DNA of 37,446 nucleotides from Treponema sp. (GCA_009785215.1 WQWU01000024.1:1-37446); one strand, 5' to 3'. Shown: positions 25,032 through 32,577, counted from the first letter of the stretch. Numbers and translations: made by a program. The notes: generated by a model from the letters alone, not told the origin.

Positions 25032-25427
25032 TTAATTATTAATAATATCGATAGCAGGTCTGTCCAGAATATGACCGTCCAGAAGTTCCCTGCCGATTAA
25101 ATGCTTTGTAATAATTTCCTTTACAAGCGCTGTATCAACATTTCCGTAAATAACCGCAGGCATACCCGGAACAATTACATCTATAGTGGGTTCGGAATGA
25201 CAAAAACCCATGCAGCCTGTCTGCCTGACATGGCATGTATCTACAAGTTTGTGTTCATCAAGACCGACAATAAACGCATCTAAAATTTGTTTAGCACCGG
25301 CAGCGATACCGCATGTTCCCATACCTACAACAATTTGAATTTCCTTGCCTTCTACATCTCTTTTTCTGAGATCACCTTTTTTAGTGTCACGCAGTTTTCT
25401 TAAATCGTCTAAACTCATCTTTGCCAT
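25032..25427 (-). CDS. hndB: Thioredoxin-like [2Fe-2S] ferredoxin subunit (HndB)
   Basis: 131 residues with a thioredoxin-like ferredoxin fold. Cluster cysteines appear as GTCGIAAG near residue 38 and CHVRQTGCMGFC near residues 63-75; MGTCGIAAG is the first ligand region. The N-terminal 30 residues are a charged helix. In hnd operons this subunit is thought to hold an extra [2Fe-2S] cluster in the electron path. AAGGAG lies before the ATG. It follows the GHKL ATPase by 14 bases and precedes hndC by 12. Confidence 0.93.
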   Translation of the reverse strand: MAKMSLDDLRKLRDTKKGDLRKRDVEGKEIQIVVGMGTCGIAAGAKQILDAFIVGLDEHKLVDTCHVRQTGCMGFCHSEPTIDVIVPGMPAVIYGNVDTALVKEIITKHLIGRELLDGHILDRPAIDIINN

Positions 25428-25441
25428 ATTATCACTCCTTT

Positions 25442-25990
25442 TTATTCTTCGCTTTCCAAAGATTCTAAATATTCCTTAAGTAATACTAAAGAACTGACTT
25501 CTTCGAATCCGCCGATTACTTCGGCAAGTTCCGATTTACAGATCTCATATTCGTTTTCTGCTCCATTTTTATGTTTTTTGCGGTTTAAAATAATTTCCGC
25601 ATTACTTTCAAACATCAATATCGTTCTGAACATCCCCGAAATATCACCTGTTGGGGGTATATCAACATTTTTTATGTCGAACCAGGCAGTCACAATTGTA
25701 CCTTTTCCTTTTTCCGATTTTATATCCCAGCCGCCGTTTGACTGTTCGGCAGTCTGAATCAGAAAAGGAAGCCCCAAACCAACCTTGCGGTTAGGATGTT
25801 TAATTCCATCAGTAACAAAAGGGTCTACCGCTCTTGCTAATTCCTCCTTTGTCATTCCCTTTCCATTGTCCGTAACAAGGAAACGAAACTCTGTATCGCT
25901 TTCGGTTACTGTAAGCTCTACTCTTTCTGCTCCTGCTTCAACAGCATTCTGCGTTATATCGGTAACCAAATCCGCCAATGTAAAGTGCAT
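25442..25990 (-). CDS. GHKL ATP-binding protein embedded in the hydrogenase operon
   Basis: 182 residues. A HATPase_c domain fills about 1-110: N-box DITQNAVEAGAERVE (residues 11-25), G1 box VTDNGKGM (39-46), lid GLGLPFLIQTAEQSNGG (about 71-87). No dimerisation/phosphoacceptor domain or His box is present, so it is not a classical sensor kinase. The C-terminal 60 residues are charged and have no match I know. Similar ATPases occur in [FeFe] hydrogenase operons of anaerobes, but their role is not established; an anti-sigma-type switch or a chaperone for assembly are possibilities. The start codon and Shine-Dalgarno lie in a perfect 12-bp hairpin. Confidence 0.78.
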   Translation of the reverse strand: MHFTLADLVTDITQNAVEAGAERVELTVTESDTEFRFLVTDNGKGMTKEELARAVDPFVTDGIKHPNRKVGLGLPFLIQTAEQSNGGWDIKSEKGKGTIVTAWFDIKNVDIPPTGDISGMFRTILMFESNAEIILNRKKHKNGAENEYEICKSELAEVIGGFEEVSSLVLLKEYLESLESEE

Positions 25991-26014
25991 TAAAAAATCT
26001 CCGATTTTTTAATG
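25988..26014 (-). promoter_or_regulatory. Hairpin enclosing the ribosome site and start codon of the GHKL gene
   Basis: On the minus strand CATTAAAAAATC (26014-26003), loop GGA (26002-26000), GATTTTTTAATG (25999-25988). The arms are perfect complements over 12 bp, the last three bases are the ATG, and the Shine-Dalgarno GGAG spans the loop and first stem base. Folding should lower initiation. A second copy of the left arm (ATTAAAAAATCG, 26080-26069) lies just after the hndA stop and could pair with the same right arm. Confidence 0.6.
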
Positions 26015-26017
26015 CCG

Positions 26018-26042
26018 GGAGTTTTCGCTGCGCAAAAACTCC
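26018..26042 (-). other. Stem-loop between hndA and the GHKL gene
   Basis: GGAGTTTT (26018-26025) and AAAACTCC (26035-26042) form an 8-bp stem around a GC-rich loop. There is no T-run after it in the minus direction, so it is not a terminator. It sits between the two copies of the A-rich arm described for the start-codon hairpin, and may be part of the same structured intercistronic region. Confidence 0.5.
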
Positions 26043-26081
26043 ATGTTATTTTTACAAACATAAAACATCGATTTTTTAATA

Positions 26082-26573
26082 TTAAACATTCTGGTATTGG
26101 GCGATGATCCCGGGAATCATATCCTTGGAAAGCTTGCCAAAGGTATCTGTTCCAACAGTTAAAAGCGGCGCAAGACCGCAGCAGCCGACACATCGTACCG
26201 GGTCAACCGAAAATTGTCCGTCTTCTGTAACTGCATTTGGTTCCAGCTTTAAGAGTTTTCTGGTTTCATCGATTAAATCCTGAGCGCCCTTAAGATAACA
26301 AGCGGTTCCAAGACAAACAGAAATTCTGTGTTTGCCGGGTTTTGTTGTCTTAAAAAAGTGATAAAACGTAATAACCCCATACACACGGGCAAGGGGAATC
26401 CCGGTAAGCAGGGATAATTGCTCTGCTGCAGGACGGGAAATATAACCAAAAATTTCCTGGGTTTTATGGAGAATCATGATAAGACTCCCCGGTTTAAGCT
26501 TCCATTCTTCTATAAACGACAGTAATTCCTGGGGAAAAGTATAATCCCCTTCGGTTTTAACATTTTGTGCCAT
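26082..26573 (-). CDS. hndA: NuoE-like [2Fe-2S] subunit of the hydrogenase (HndA)
   Basis: 163 residues. N-terminal helical bundle (about 1-75) followed by a thioredoxin-like domain with the four NuoE cysteines: CLGTACYLKG (Cys about 88 and 93) and RCVGCCGLAP (about 128-132). It passes electrons between the flavoprotein and other clusters. It is the first gene of the operon, with GGGGGA before the ATG and a readable promoter 30 bases upstream. The next gene (GHKL ATPase) is 91 bases downstream, the longest gap in the operon and the only one with conspicuous hairpins. Confidence 0.93.
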   Translation of the reverse strand: MAQNVKTEGDYTFPQELLSFIEEWKLKPGSLIMILHKTQEIFGYISRPAAEQLSLLTGIPLARVYGVITFYHFFKTTKPGKHRISVCLGTACYLKGAQDLIDETRKLLKLEPNAVTEDGQFSVDPVRCVGCCGLAPLLTVGTDTFGKLSKDMIPGIIAQYQNV

Positions 26574-26601
26574 TTGTCCCCCTAATTCAGTTTATTACGG
26601 T

Positions 26602-26630
26602 ATTGTATAGGTTTTAAAGAAGGTTGACAA
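26602..26630 (-). promoter_or_regulatory. Promoter of the hnd operon
   Basis: On the minus strand TTGTCA (26625-26630), 17-base spacer, TACAAT (26602-26607). Transcription would start near 26595, giving a leader of about 20 bases that contains the GGGGGA ribosome site. It is the only promoter I can see for the ten closely spaced genes down to 16477. Confidence 0.65.
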
Positions 26631-26633
26631 GTG

Positions 26634-26649
26634 CCGTGAAATATCACGG
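26634..26649. promoter_or_regulatory. CRP/FNR-like dyad upstream of the hnd promoter
   Basis: CCGTGAAATATCACGG is a perfect 6-4-6 inverted repeat with GTGA-N4-TCAC at its core. It starts four bases upstream of the -35, centred about 47 bases before the expected transcription start, a position suited to an activator of the CRP/FNR family. The regulator is not in the window. Confidence 0.55.
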
Positions 26650-26669
26650 TGCCGAAAATCCTGCTGTTA

Positions 26670-26772
26670 GTGTTCTGTAATATTCAAATGTCACAATGTA
26701 AGTTAAGGTAATTCCTTGTGCAATAAGGAATTACCGCATTTTTTATTTTGCAAACCGAATATTACAGGACAC
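26670..26772. mobile_element. 103-bp MITE related to the IS630 element
   Basis: Terminal inverted repeats GTGTTCTGTAATATTC (26670-26685) and GTGTCCTGTAATATTC (minus strand, 26757-26772) match at 15 of 16 bases. TA lies on each side (26668-26669 and 26773-26774), as expected for an IS630/Tc1-mariner target duplication. The first 11 bases equal the end of the IS630 element at 119, and 23 of the first 29 agree. It has no coding capacity and a perfect 11-bp hairpin in the middle. It is therefore a non-autonomous derivative probably moved by that transposase. Confidence 0.8.
26707..26748 (+). terminator. Intrinsic-terminator-like hairpin inside the MITE
   Basis: GGTAATTCCTT (26707-26717) pairs perfectly with AAGGAATTACC (26725-26735) around a seven-base loop, followed by GCATTTTTTATTTT. 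As plus-strand RNA this resembles a rho-independent terminator, so the element would insulate whatever it lands next to. Confidence 0.55.
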
Positions 26773-26846
26773 TAACTTTTCCTGCTCTTTATAATTAACT
26801 GGAAAATGCCGAAAATTTGATAATCTTCTTATATAAGGCGGTTGAT

Positions 26847-27107
26847 ATGGCAACAAAATGTGTCTATTGCGGAACAACAAAGTTCGGCCCTGGCTGTCCT
26901 AGCAGCTTAAATGGACTCCATAAACATAATACTGATGAAAAAAAATGCATGTTTTGCGGAAAATCCGCATATGGCAACGGATGTTTGCAGGCTCCTACAC
27001 GAAAACATATACACGGAAGCGGCGCAGGAAAATGTAAATATTGCGGAAAAATAGCAAGTAATACCATGGGTTGTCCGCATAGTCCTAACAGAAAACACGA
27101 GACCTGA
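26847..27107 (+). CDS. Three-repeat small zinc-ribbon protein, unknown function
   Basis: 86 residues made almost wholly of three repeats of about 28: C-x2-CG, then G-x-GC, then a basic P/S-rich turn and one or two His (CVYCGTTKFGPGCP...HKH; CMFCGKSAYGNGCL...HIH; CKYCGKIASNTMGCP...KH). Each repeat offers three Cys and one or two His, fitting a zinc site per repeat. No catalytic residues or signal peptide are seen. I start at the ATG at 26847, preceded by AAGGCGG, rather than 30 bases earlier. A possible role is nucleic-acid or protein binding; I do not recognise a named family. The MITE lies directly upstream. Confidence 0.75.
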   Translation: MATKCVYCGTTKFGPGCPSSLNGLHKHNTDEKKCMFCGKSAYGNGCLQAPTRKHIHGSGAGKCKYCGKIASNTMGCPHSPNRKHET

Positions 27108-27139
27108 CAGAGCGATTGCGGTCTTTCCGGGTTATTTTG

Positions 27140-27168
27140 TGGACTTTTATCCGTAAAAAGGACATAAT
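27140..27168 (+). promoter_or_regulatory. Leaderless-type promoter of the CNB/GGDEF pair
   Basis: TGGACT (27140-27145), 17-base spacer, CATAAT (27163-27168), six bases, ATG at 27175. An AAGGA lies 12 bases before the ATG, too far for normal use. Confidence 0.5.
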
Positions 27169-27174
27169 ACTGTA

Positions 27175-28188
27175 ATGACCGCAGTAAATATCGCAGAAAA
27201 TTTCGATTTTTCTTCCATTAAAAGGCAAGAACTCTTTTTAAATCTCCAAAAAAACGGGATTGATTTTGTAATTGCCCATTCTGCTGCTATCAATCTTGAA
27301 AAAAATAAACCTTTATTTTCTACCGGAGAAAAAGCGTCGCGGTTTTATATTCTAACCCACGGAGAAATCCGCGTTTTTAAAAAAAATACTGACGGCAGCG
27401 AAGTAGAAATGGCGCGGTTTGCCCCGGGTGATACAATCGGCGATTTTGACTTTGCAAGAAGCGCAAATTATGATGCAAATGCCGAAGCAGCCGAAGATTC
27501 CAGGCTTATCGCATTTCCTGCAGCGCCAGATTCTAACGAACCTTTATCGATTGATTCTCTTGCACAAAAAGATCCGGACACTGTTTGCTGTATTCTGTTA
27601 AACGCAATTATAATGATGACAGGACGCATTAAATCGACACGTAAACTAATCCTGGAAAATATGACATGGGTACAGGAACTTCACAGGCGGGCTTATGAAG
27701 ATCCCGGCACAGGGCTTTGGAAACAAATTATGATCGCAGATGAAATTACAAGCGTTTTAAAAGATCCTGCTGCTTTAATTATGCTTAAACCCGATCGTTT
27801 TAAAATTTTGGTTGACTCCCGCGGGCATAGCGCCGGAGATGAGGCAATGATCAGAATTGCGATAATCCTAAAAAACTTTTCCAGAAAAATAGGACAGTGC
27901 TGGGCATTGCGTTTTAAAAGCAATGAAGTTGGTTTAATTATAAATAACTGCAATGCATCAAAAGCAAAAGAAATAACATGGGAACTTTCCGAAGTTATCT
28001 CTGAAATGGAACCTGTGCCTGCAAAAGATGATTTGGATGAGTTTGTTTTTTCTGCAACAATTTCCTGGGCTATTTGGCCGGACGATGAAGTAGAATGGGA
28101 AAATTTATTTTCCGGAAATTATTCGCTTCTCCTTGATACATGGAAAGAAGGCGGCAATAAAATAATCCATTATGTCAGAGCAGCATAA
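27175..28188 (+). CDS. Cyclic-nucleotide-binding-like/degenerate GGDEF protein
   Basis: 337 residues. Residues about 38-115 are a cyclic-nucleotide-binding-type beta barrel (FYILTHGEIRVFKK and FAPGDTIGDFDFARS), but the phosphate-binding cassette lacks the usual G-E and R-x-A residues. Residues about 170-335 follow the GGDEF fold (EDPGTGLWKQIMIADE, LIMLKPDRFK, SAGDEAMIRIAIIL), with KSNEV (248-252) where GGDEF should be, so cyclase activity is unlikely. It may act as a sensor or partner of the next gene, which starts two bases later and has the same architecture with intact motifs. It begins with a leaderless-type promoter. Confidence 0.8.
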   Translation: MTAVNIAENFDFSSIKRQELFLNLQKNGIDFVIAHSAAINLEKNKPLFSTGEKASRFYILTHGEIRVFKKNTDGSEVEMARFAPGDTIGDFDFARSANYDANAEAAEDSRLIAFPAAPDSNEPLSIDSLAQKDPDTVCCILLNAIIMMTGRIKSTRKLILENMTWVQELHRRAYEDPGTGLWKQIMIADEITSVLKDPAALIMLKPDRFKILVDSRGHSAGDEAMIRIAIILKNFSRKIGQCWALRFKSNEVGLIINNCNASKAKEITWELSEVISEMEPVPAKDDLDEFVFSATISWAIWPDDEVEWENLFSGNYSLLLDTWKEGGNKIIHYVRAA

Positions 28189-28190
28189 TC

Positions 28191-29216
28191 ATGAAAAAAA
28201 ATGAACTATCTGTTATGTCCGAAGAAATGATTTCATCTTTAAAGAAAACTGCGCTTTTTTCTGAATTAACCGAAGAAGAATTTACTGCCATATCGCAGGT
28301 GTTAAAGCCAATTCATGCAAAAAAAGAAGATATAATTTTTAAAGAAGGAGATTCCGGCGATGAAATGTTTATTCTTCTTTCCGGTAATCTGAGCGCATCG
28401 GGGCTTCAGTCCGACGGGAATCAACGCTGGCTTTTTAATATTTATCCCGGAGAATTTTTCGGAGAAATGTCTATAATTTCTCATGAGCCGCGTTCTGCAA
28501 CAATTACTGCCGCAGAAGACTCTGTTGTAATGATGCTGCCTTCCAATGATTTTTACGAAATAATTACACATAACTCGATAATTGGAATAAAAATTCTGCG
28601 TATTATAAGCCATGTGCAGAATCAATGGCTGGATCAGTCATCAAAATCTTACAGTGACTTAATCCGATGGGGCGAGACAGCGCGCCGCAGAGCTATTACC
28701 GATGAAATGACAGGTCTTTATAACCGCCGATTCCTGGAAGAAACCATTAAAGAACGTTTCAGTAATTCTTCCATGAATTTCCGTTTAATCTCTTTATTGA
28801 TGATGGATCTGGATAAAATCCACGGCATTAATAATACTCATGGAACAAAAGCCGGAGACCTTGTTATTACTGCCGCTTCTAAAATTATCACTTCATGCCT
28901 AAGACCCGGAGATATTGCAGCGCGGCTTTCCGGGGATGAGTTTGCTGTTCTTCTTCCGGATACTGCTAGGGATGATGCTGTAATAGTCGCAGAACGGATA
29001 AGAGAAAAAATCGAAAAGCGGCAGGTAGAGGTTCCTGCATCTGCCGGTTCGCCAGAAACAACGGTAATTAGTACGCGAACAAGCATCGGCATTGCAATTT
29101 CGCCGCTTCATGCCAACACTGTGGAAGAACTTGAAGAAGCTGCCGACACCGCGCTGCGAAAAGCAAAAGAACTCGGCAGAAACAGAGTCGAAGTTTTTAA
29201 ATTAAAGTTCGATTAA
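28191..29216 (+). CDS. Cyclic-nucleotide-binding/GGDEF diguanylate cyclase
   Basis: 341 residues. An N-terminal cNMP-binding domain (about 18-140) has a proper phosphate cassette: FFGEMSII...EPRSATI with Glu92 and Arg101. The C-terminal GGDEF domain (about 170-338) has the active-site SGDEF (247-251) and an upstream RxxD inhibitory site (Arg238-Asp241), plus MMDLDKIHGINNTHGTKAGD. It should make c-di-GMP under control of a cyclic nucleotide, with product inhibition. It is directly behind its degenerate paralogue. The last 15 bases overlap the end of the convergent SH3-like gene. Confidence 0.9.
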   Translation: MKKNELSVMSEEMISSLKKTALFSELTEEEFTAISQVLKPIHAKKEDIIFKEGDSGDEMFILLSGNLSASGLQSDGNQRWLFNIYPGEFFGEMSIISHEPRSATITAAEDSVVMMLPSNDFYEIITHNSIIGIKILRIISHVQNQWLDQSSKSYSDLIRWGETARRRAITDEMTGLYNRRFLEETIKERFSNSSMNFRLISLLMMDLDKIHGINNTHGTKAGDLVITAASKIITSCLRPGDIAARLSGDEFAVLLPDTARDDAVIVAERIREKIEKRQVEVPASAGSPETTVISTRTSIGIAISPLHANTVEELEEAADTALRKAKELGRNRVEVFKLKFD

Positions 29217-30302
29217 TGTATTTAACACGCCTAGTTCATACGAAGATGTCTTGTTATCGGTACGGCACCAGCCGGTAAGACCGTTTTCGCATAACACACG
29301 GACATATAAGACAGGCTCTCCGTCTGTCCAGTATTCTATTATTCTTGTTTCTATCACCTGTACTTTTGTATTTTCTTCCAGCTCGGTAATTATCTGTGCG
29401 CCAAAAAAAGGATTCTGGCGAAGATAAAGTCTCATTGTTGTACTGTGAGTTGCGCGAAATTCGGATATATCCGGAACTTCAGCGAATACTTCTCCTTTGA
29501 TAAATTCTCCCCAATCCGGCTGAAATATTATTGATCTATATCTGGTAAAATCATTTTTTCCAGGATGTTTTACAAAGATAGACGGATTCTCGAAGCTGGA
29601 ACTTTCAAGTTTCCACTGCTCATTTTTAAATATATGCAGTGTGCCGCGAAAACGTTCAATATCAATACTGGTTAAATCCTGCAATATAAGGCTATATTCT
29701 GTTCCATCTCTGTAACGAAGGGATGTCAATGTAATATCTGCAGGATAAGATTGTCTTGGTCTGGGTATTGTGTATATAAGATGTACATTCAACGGAATAC
29801 CGGAGATGATTATCTCCTGTCCTTCCTGACGTTTCCCGTGCCTGTCCAGCGACAATGAAATTATTTGCCCTGTATAGGAAGAATCGAAAGTTATGGAAAC
29901 ATTTGCAGGTATTTCTATATCCTCTATTACCAAATTGTGCGAAGCTTGCTCTGTTTCAAACATTTCTACATCTAATACGGCTCCCCATCCAGTGGCATAG
30001 TGCTCGCAGAGAATAATACAAAAATGTTTTAATTTTATTTCGCCGTACTGGGTATTTATAACATGATTACCCAGAACTCTGCCGGAATAATACCCTTTTA
30101 TCCCGGCAATCCGAAGCAATAGCCTTTCAGGAGAAAACAATGTAATCTTTTGATCAGAAAACCTTATCGTTGGAAAGATATAAAATAGTAAGGATATAAC
30201 AAGAACAACTGCCGCCAAAGACAAAAGAATTATATTTCTGTTCTTTTTATCTTTTTCATTCTGAGAATCTTCTTTGTTGAATTCCTCGTAATAATTTGAC
30301 AT
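29202..30302 (-). CDS. Membrane-anchored protein with C-terminal SH3-like domain
   Basis: 366 residues. A charged cytoplasmic N-terminus (1-23), one transmembrane helix (about 24-45), then a large extracytoplasmic beta-rich part with no family I recognise (about 50-300). The C-terminal about 70 residues (MRLYLRQNPFFGAQIITELEENTKVQVIE ... VLCENGLTGWCRTDN) follow the bacterial SH3 (SH3b) pattern, a domain often linked to peptidoglycan or protein binding. It begins 14 bases after the acyl-CoA ligase on the same strand and has AAGG near the ATG. It ends inside the 3' end of the convergent GGDEF gene. Confidence 0.65.
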   Translation of the reverse strand: MSNYYEEFNKEDSQNEKDKKNRNIILLSLAAVVLVISLLFYIFPTIRFSDQKITLFSPERLLLRIAGIKGYYSGRVLGNHVINTQYGEIKLKHFCIILCEHYATGWGAVLDVEMFETEQASHNLVIEDIEIPANVSITFDSSYTGQIISLSLDRHGKRQEGQEIIISGIPLNVHLIYTIPRPRQSYPADITLTSLRYRDGTEYSLILQDLTSIDIERFRGTLHIFKNEQWKLESSSFENPSIFVKHPGKNDFTRYRSIIFQPDWGEFIKGEVFAEVPDISEFRATHSTTMRLYLRQNPFFGAQIITELEENTKVQVIETRIIEYWTDGEPVLYVRVLCENGLTGWCRTDNKTSSYELGVLNTLIEL

Positions 30303-30316
30303 TTAAAACCTTACAA

Positions 30317-31960
30317 TTACACCCCGCGTTCCGCTGCCATCTTGTTCCCCATGTCCCTTAACATATATTTCTGTATCTTTCCGCTTTGTGTCATTGGGTA
30401 ACTATCGATAAAAAACACGTACTTTGGTGTTTTAAAACGTCCTATTTTACCTCGGCAGTAATCACGCACTTCTTCTTCTGTCATTGTTACATCCGGTTTT
30501 AAAATAATAAAAGCGCCGACTTCTTCGCCGTATTTTTCGCTTGTGATGCCTGCTACTTGCACATCTTTAACACCCGGCATTGTGTATAAAAAGTCTTCTA
30601 CTTCTTTAGGCGAAATATTTTCTCCGCCGCGAATAATTAAATCTTTTATACGCCCTGTAACTTTAAAATTGCCGTCTGCATCTTTAATTCCCTGATCTCC
30701 TGAATGAAGCCATCCGTCTTTATCGATACATGCTTCTGTAGCTTCGGGCATTTTGTAATAACCTTTCATTGTATTGTAACCTCGGCAGCAGAACTCGCCG
30801 TGCGTGCCATCGGGGCATTCTTCGCCAGTCTCGGGGTTGCGGATTGTAACTTCGATGCCCGGTAAAGCTCGGCCTACTGTTTCAACTTTTACGATAATAT
30901 CATCATCGTAACTGGTCTGCGTCATTACAGGAGATGCTTCTGTTAAGCCGTAACAGATTGTAACTTCTTTCATATACATCTGGTCGATAACTTGCCGCAT
31001 TGTTTCGATTGGACAAGGTGAACCTGCCATGATACCCGTGCGCAAGCTTGAAAGATCAAACATTTTAAACATTGGGTGATTAAGCTCTGCAATAAACATT
31101 GTAGGTACGCCGTAAACTGCAGTGCATTTTTCTTTTTGTATCGTAGCAAGTACCAGTAATGGATCAAACCATTCAATAAGAGCGGCAGTAGAACCATGCG
31201 TTACAATCGCCATCATTCCCAATACAAGGCCAAAGCAGTGGAACAACGGCACAGGAAGACAAACTATATCTTTTTCTGTTAAACGCTGATTCTCGCCGAT
31301 ATTCCAGCCGTTGTTCAGAATATTTCTGTGAGTTAACATTACGCCTTTTGGGAAACCTGTAGTACCGCTTGTATACTGCATGTTTACAACATCGTTTGTA
31401 TTTAAAGAAGCTTCGATTTCACGTAACGCAGCGGAACCGGTATGCTGACCTAACAATAAAAGTTCGTTAAAACTGAACATTCCCCTGTGTTTTTGCTGTC
31501 CGATATGCACAATGTATTTTAAAAACGGAAATTTTTCTGAATCAATATGTCCGCGCTGAGACGTTTTTAATTCGGGCACAAGCTCGTTCACCATTGCAAT
31601 ATAATCAGAATCGCGCCAGCCGTTTGTAAGACAAAGGCATACCATATCGGATTGTTTTAAAACAAATTCAAGTTCATGCGTTTTGTAACCTGTGTTAATC
31701 GTAACAAGCACAGCGCCGATTCTTGCGCAGGCAAAAAGCACAGTATTCCAATCGGGAACATTAGTTGCCCAGATACCTACATGATCGCCTTTTTTTACTC
31801 CCATGGATAGAAAACCATTTGCAAGATCATCTACCCTTTTATTAAATTCAGAGTAAGTAAAACGAAGATTACGATCGGCATAAACGATAAAATCACGATT
31901 TGGATCAGCTTCGGTTTTTTCGCGTAAAACCTGACTCAGAGTTTTTTCTATATATTCCAT
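30317..31960 (-). CDS. AMP-forming acyl-CoA ligase
   Basis: 547 residues of the ANL superfamily, joining a carboxylic acid to CoA through an acyl-adenylate. Motifs: P-loop [20 protein letters not shown] (about 190-210), [48 protein letters not shown], and the catalytic Lys in [12 protein letters not shown] near the C-terminus. The N-terminal region resembles medium-chain or general fatty-acid ligases; the substrate is not certain. AAAGGA precedes the ATG. It lies 29 bases downstream of the XRE-cupin regulator, which probably controls it. Confidence 0.92.
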   Translation of the reverse strand: MEYIEKTLSQVLREKTEADPNRDFIVYADRNLRFTYSEFNKRVDDLANGFLSMGVKKGDHVGIWATNVPDWNTVLFACARIGAVLVTINTGYKTHELEFVLKQSDMVCLCLTNGWRDSDYIAMVNELVPELKTSQRGHIDSEKFPFLKYIVHIGQQKHRGMFSFNELLLLGQHTGSAALREIEASLNTNDVVNMQYTSGTTGFPKGVMLTHRNILNNGWNIGENQRLTEKDIVCLPVPLFHCFGLVLGMMAIVTHGSTAALIEWFDPLLVLATIQKEKCTAVYGVPTMFIAELNHPMFKMFDLSSLRTGIMAGSPCPIETMRQVIDQMYMKEVTICYGLTEASPVMTQTSYDDDIIVKVETVGRALPGIEVTIRNPETGEECPDGTHGEFCCRGYNTMKGYYKMPEATEACIDKDGWLHSGDQGIKDADGNFKVTGRIKDLIIRGGENISPKEVEDFLYTMPGVKDVQVAGITSEKYGEEVGAFIILKPDVTMTEEEVRDYCRGKIGRFKTPKYVFFIDSYPMTQSGKIQKYMLRDMGNKMAAERGV

Positions 31961-31989
31961 GTTTTTTTCCTTTAATTAATAAAAGCTTA

Positions 31990-32571
31990 TTAAACAGGCG
32001 TGTAAATAACTGCCAGAATTTTTACAGGATTATTATCTGCGGAAAAAACTCTGTGCGGTACTATTGAATCGTAATAAACACTGTCACCTGTTTTTAATGT
32101 TTCTTTATCGCTGCCGTATTCCAAAGAAAGAGTTCCTTCCATTATATAGATAAACTCCTCGCCCTCATGTGCAGATTTTTCCTGCTTGGCATCAGCTTGA
32201 ATTGTTACAATAAACGGCTCCATATGGCGTCCTGTTTTATCGGAAGCTAGAGCATTAAAACTCATGCCGTGATGACCTTCAGAAACTGCACCTTCGGGTA
32301 TACCTGTTTTAAAACGGGTAGAAACTGCAATATCCCCTGCTCTGCAAATTACTGGACCTAGTTGTTCGTGATCGTCAAGCAGAGTGCCAAGGCGTACGCC
32401 TAGACCTCTGGATATTTTAATAAGCGGAGCAAGATCGGGAATAAACCCGTCATCTTCGATTTTGGCGATAAGGTTTACCGAAACGCCTGAGCGTTCGGAC
32501 AAATCTTCACGGCTAATTGAATAGGTTTTTCTAATTTCGGCGATACGTTCGCCCGGTGTGTTCTTTGCCAT
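31990..32571 (-). CDS. XRE-family regulator with C-terminal cupin sensor
   Basis: 193 residues. HTH (about 5-60: IAEIRKTYSISREDLSERSGVSVNLIAKIEDDG) followed by a cupin_2 barrel (about 115-190: EPFIVTIQADAKQEKSAHEGEEFIYIMEGTLSLEYGS, then GDSVYYDSIVPHRV). Such proteins often sense a small molecule and regulate an adjacent pathway; here the acyl-CoA ligase follows by 29 bases. I start at the ATG at 32571 instead of 48 bases earlier because TATAAT ends six bases before it and because the HTH begins there. The 16-bp GGAA dyads upstream may be its own operators. Confidence 0.88.
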   Translation of the reverse strand: MAKNTPGERIAEIRKTYSISREDLSERSGVSVNLIAKIEDDGFIPDLAPLIKISRGLGVRLGTLLDDHEQLGPVICRAGDIAVSTRFKTGIPEGAVSEGHHGMSFNALASDKTGRHMEPFIVTIQADAKQEKSAHEGEEFIYIMEGTLSLEYGSDKETLKTGDSVYYDSIVPHRVFSADNNPVKILAVIYTPV

Positions 32572-32577
32572 GATGAC

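Noticed and set aside
26634-26649. Rex operator at the hydrogenase promoter
   Set aside because: Rex sites have GTGA-N6-TCAC within TTGTGAA-N4-TTCACAA; here the spacing is four and the outer bases are CC/GG, so a CRP/FNR-type site fits better.
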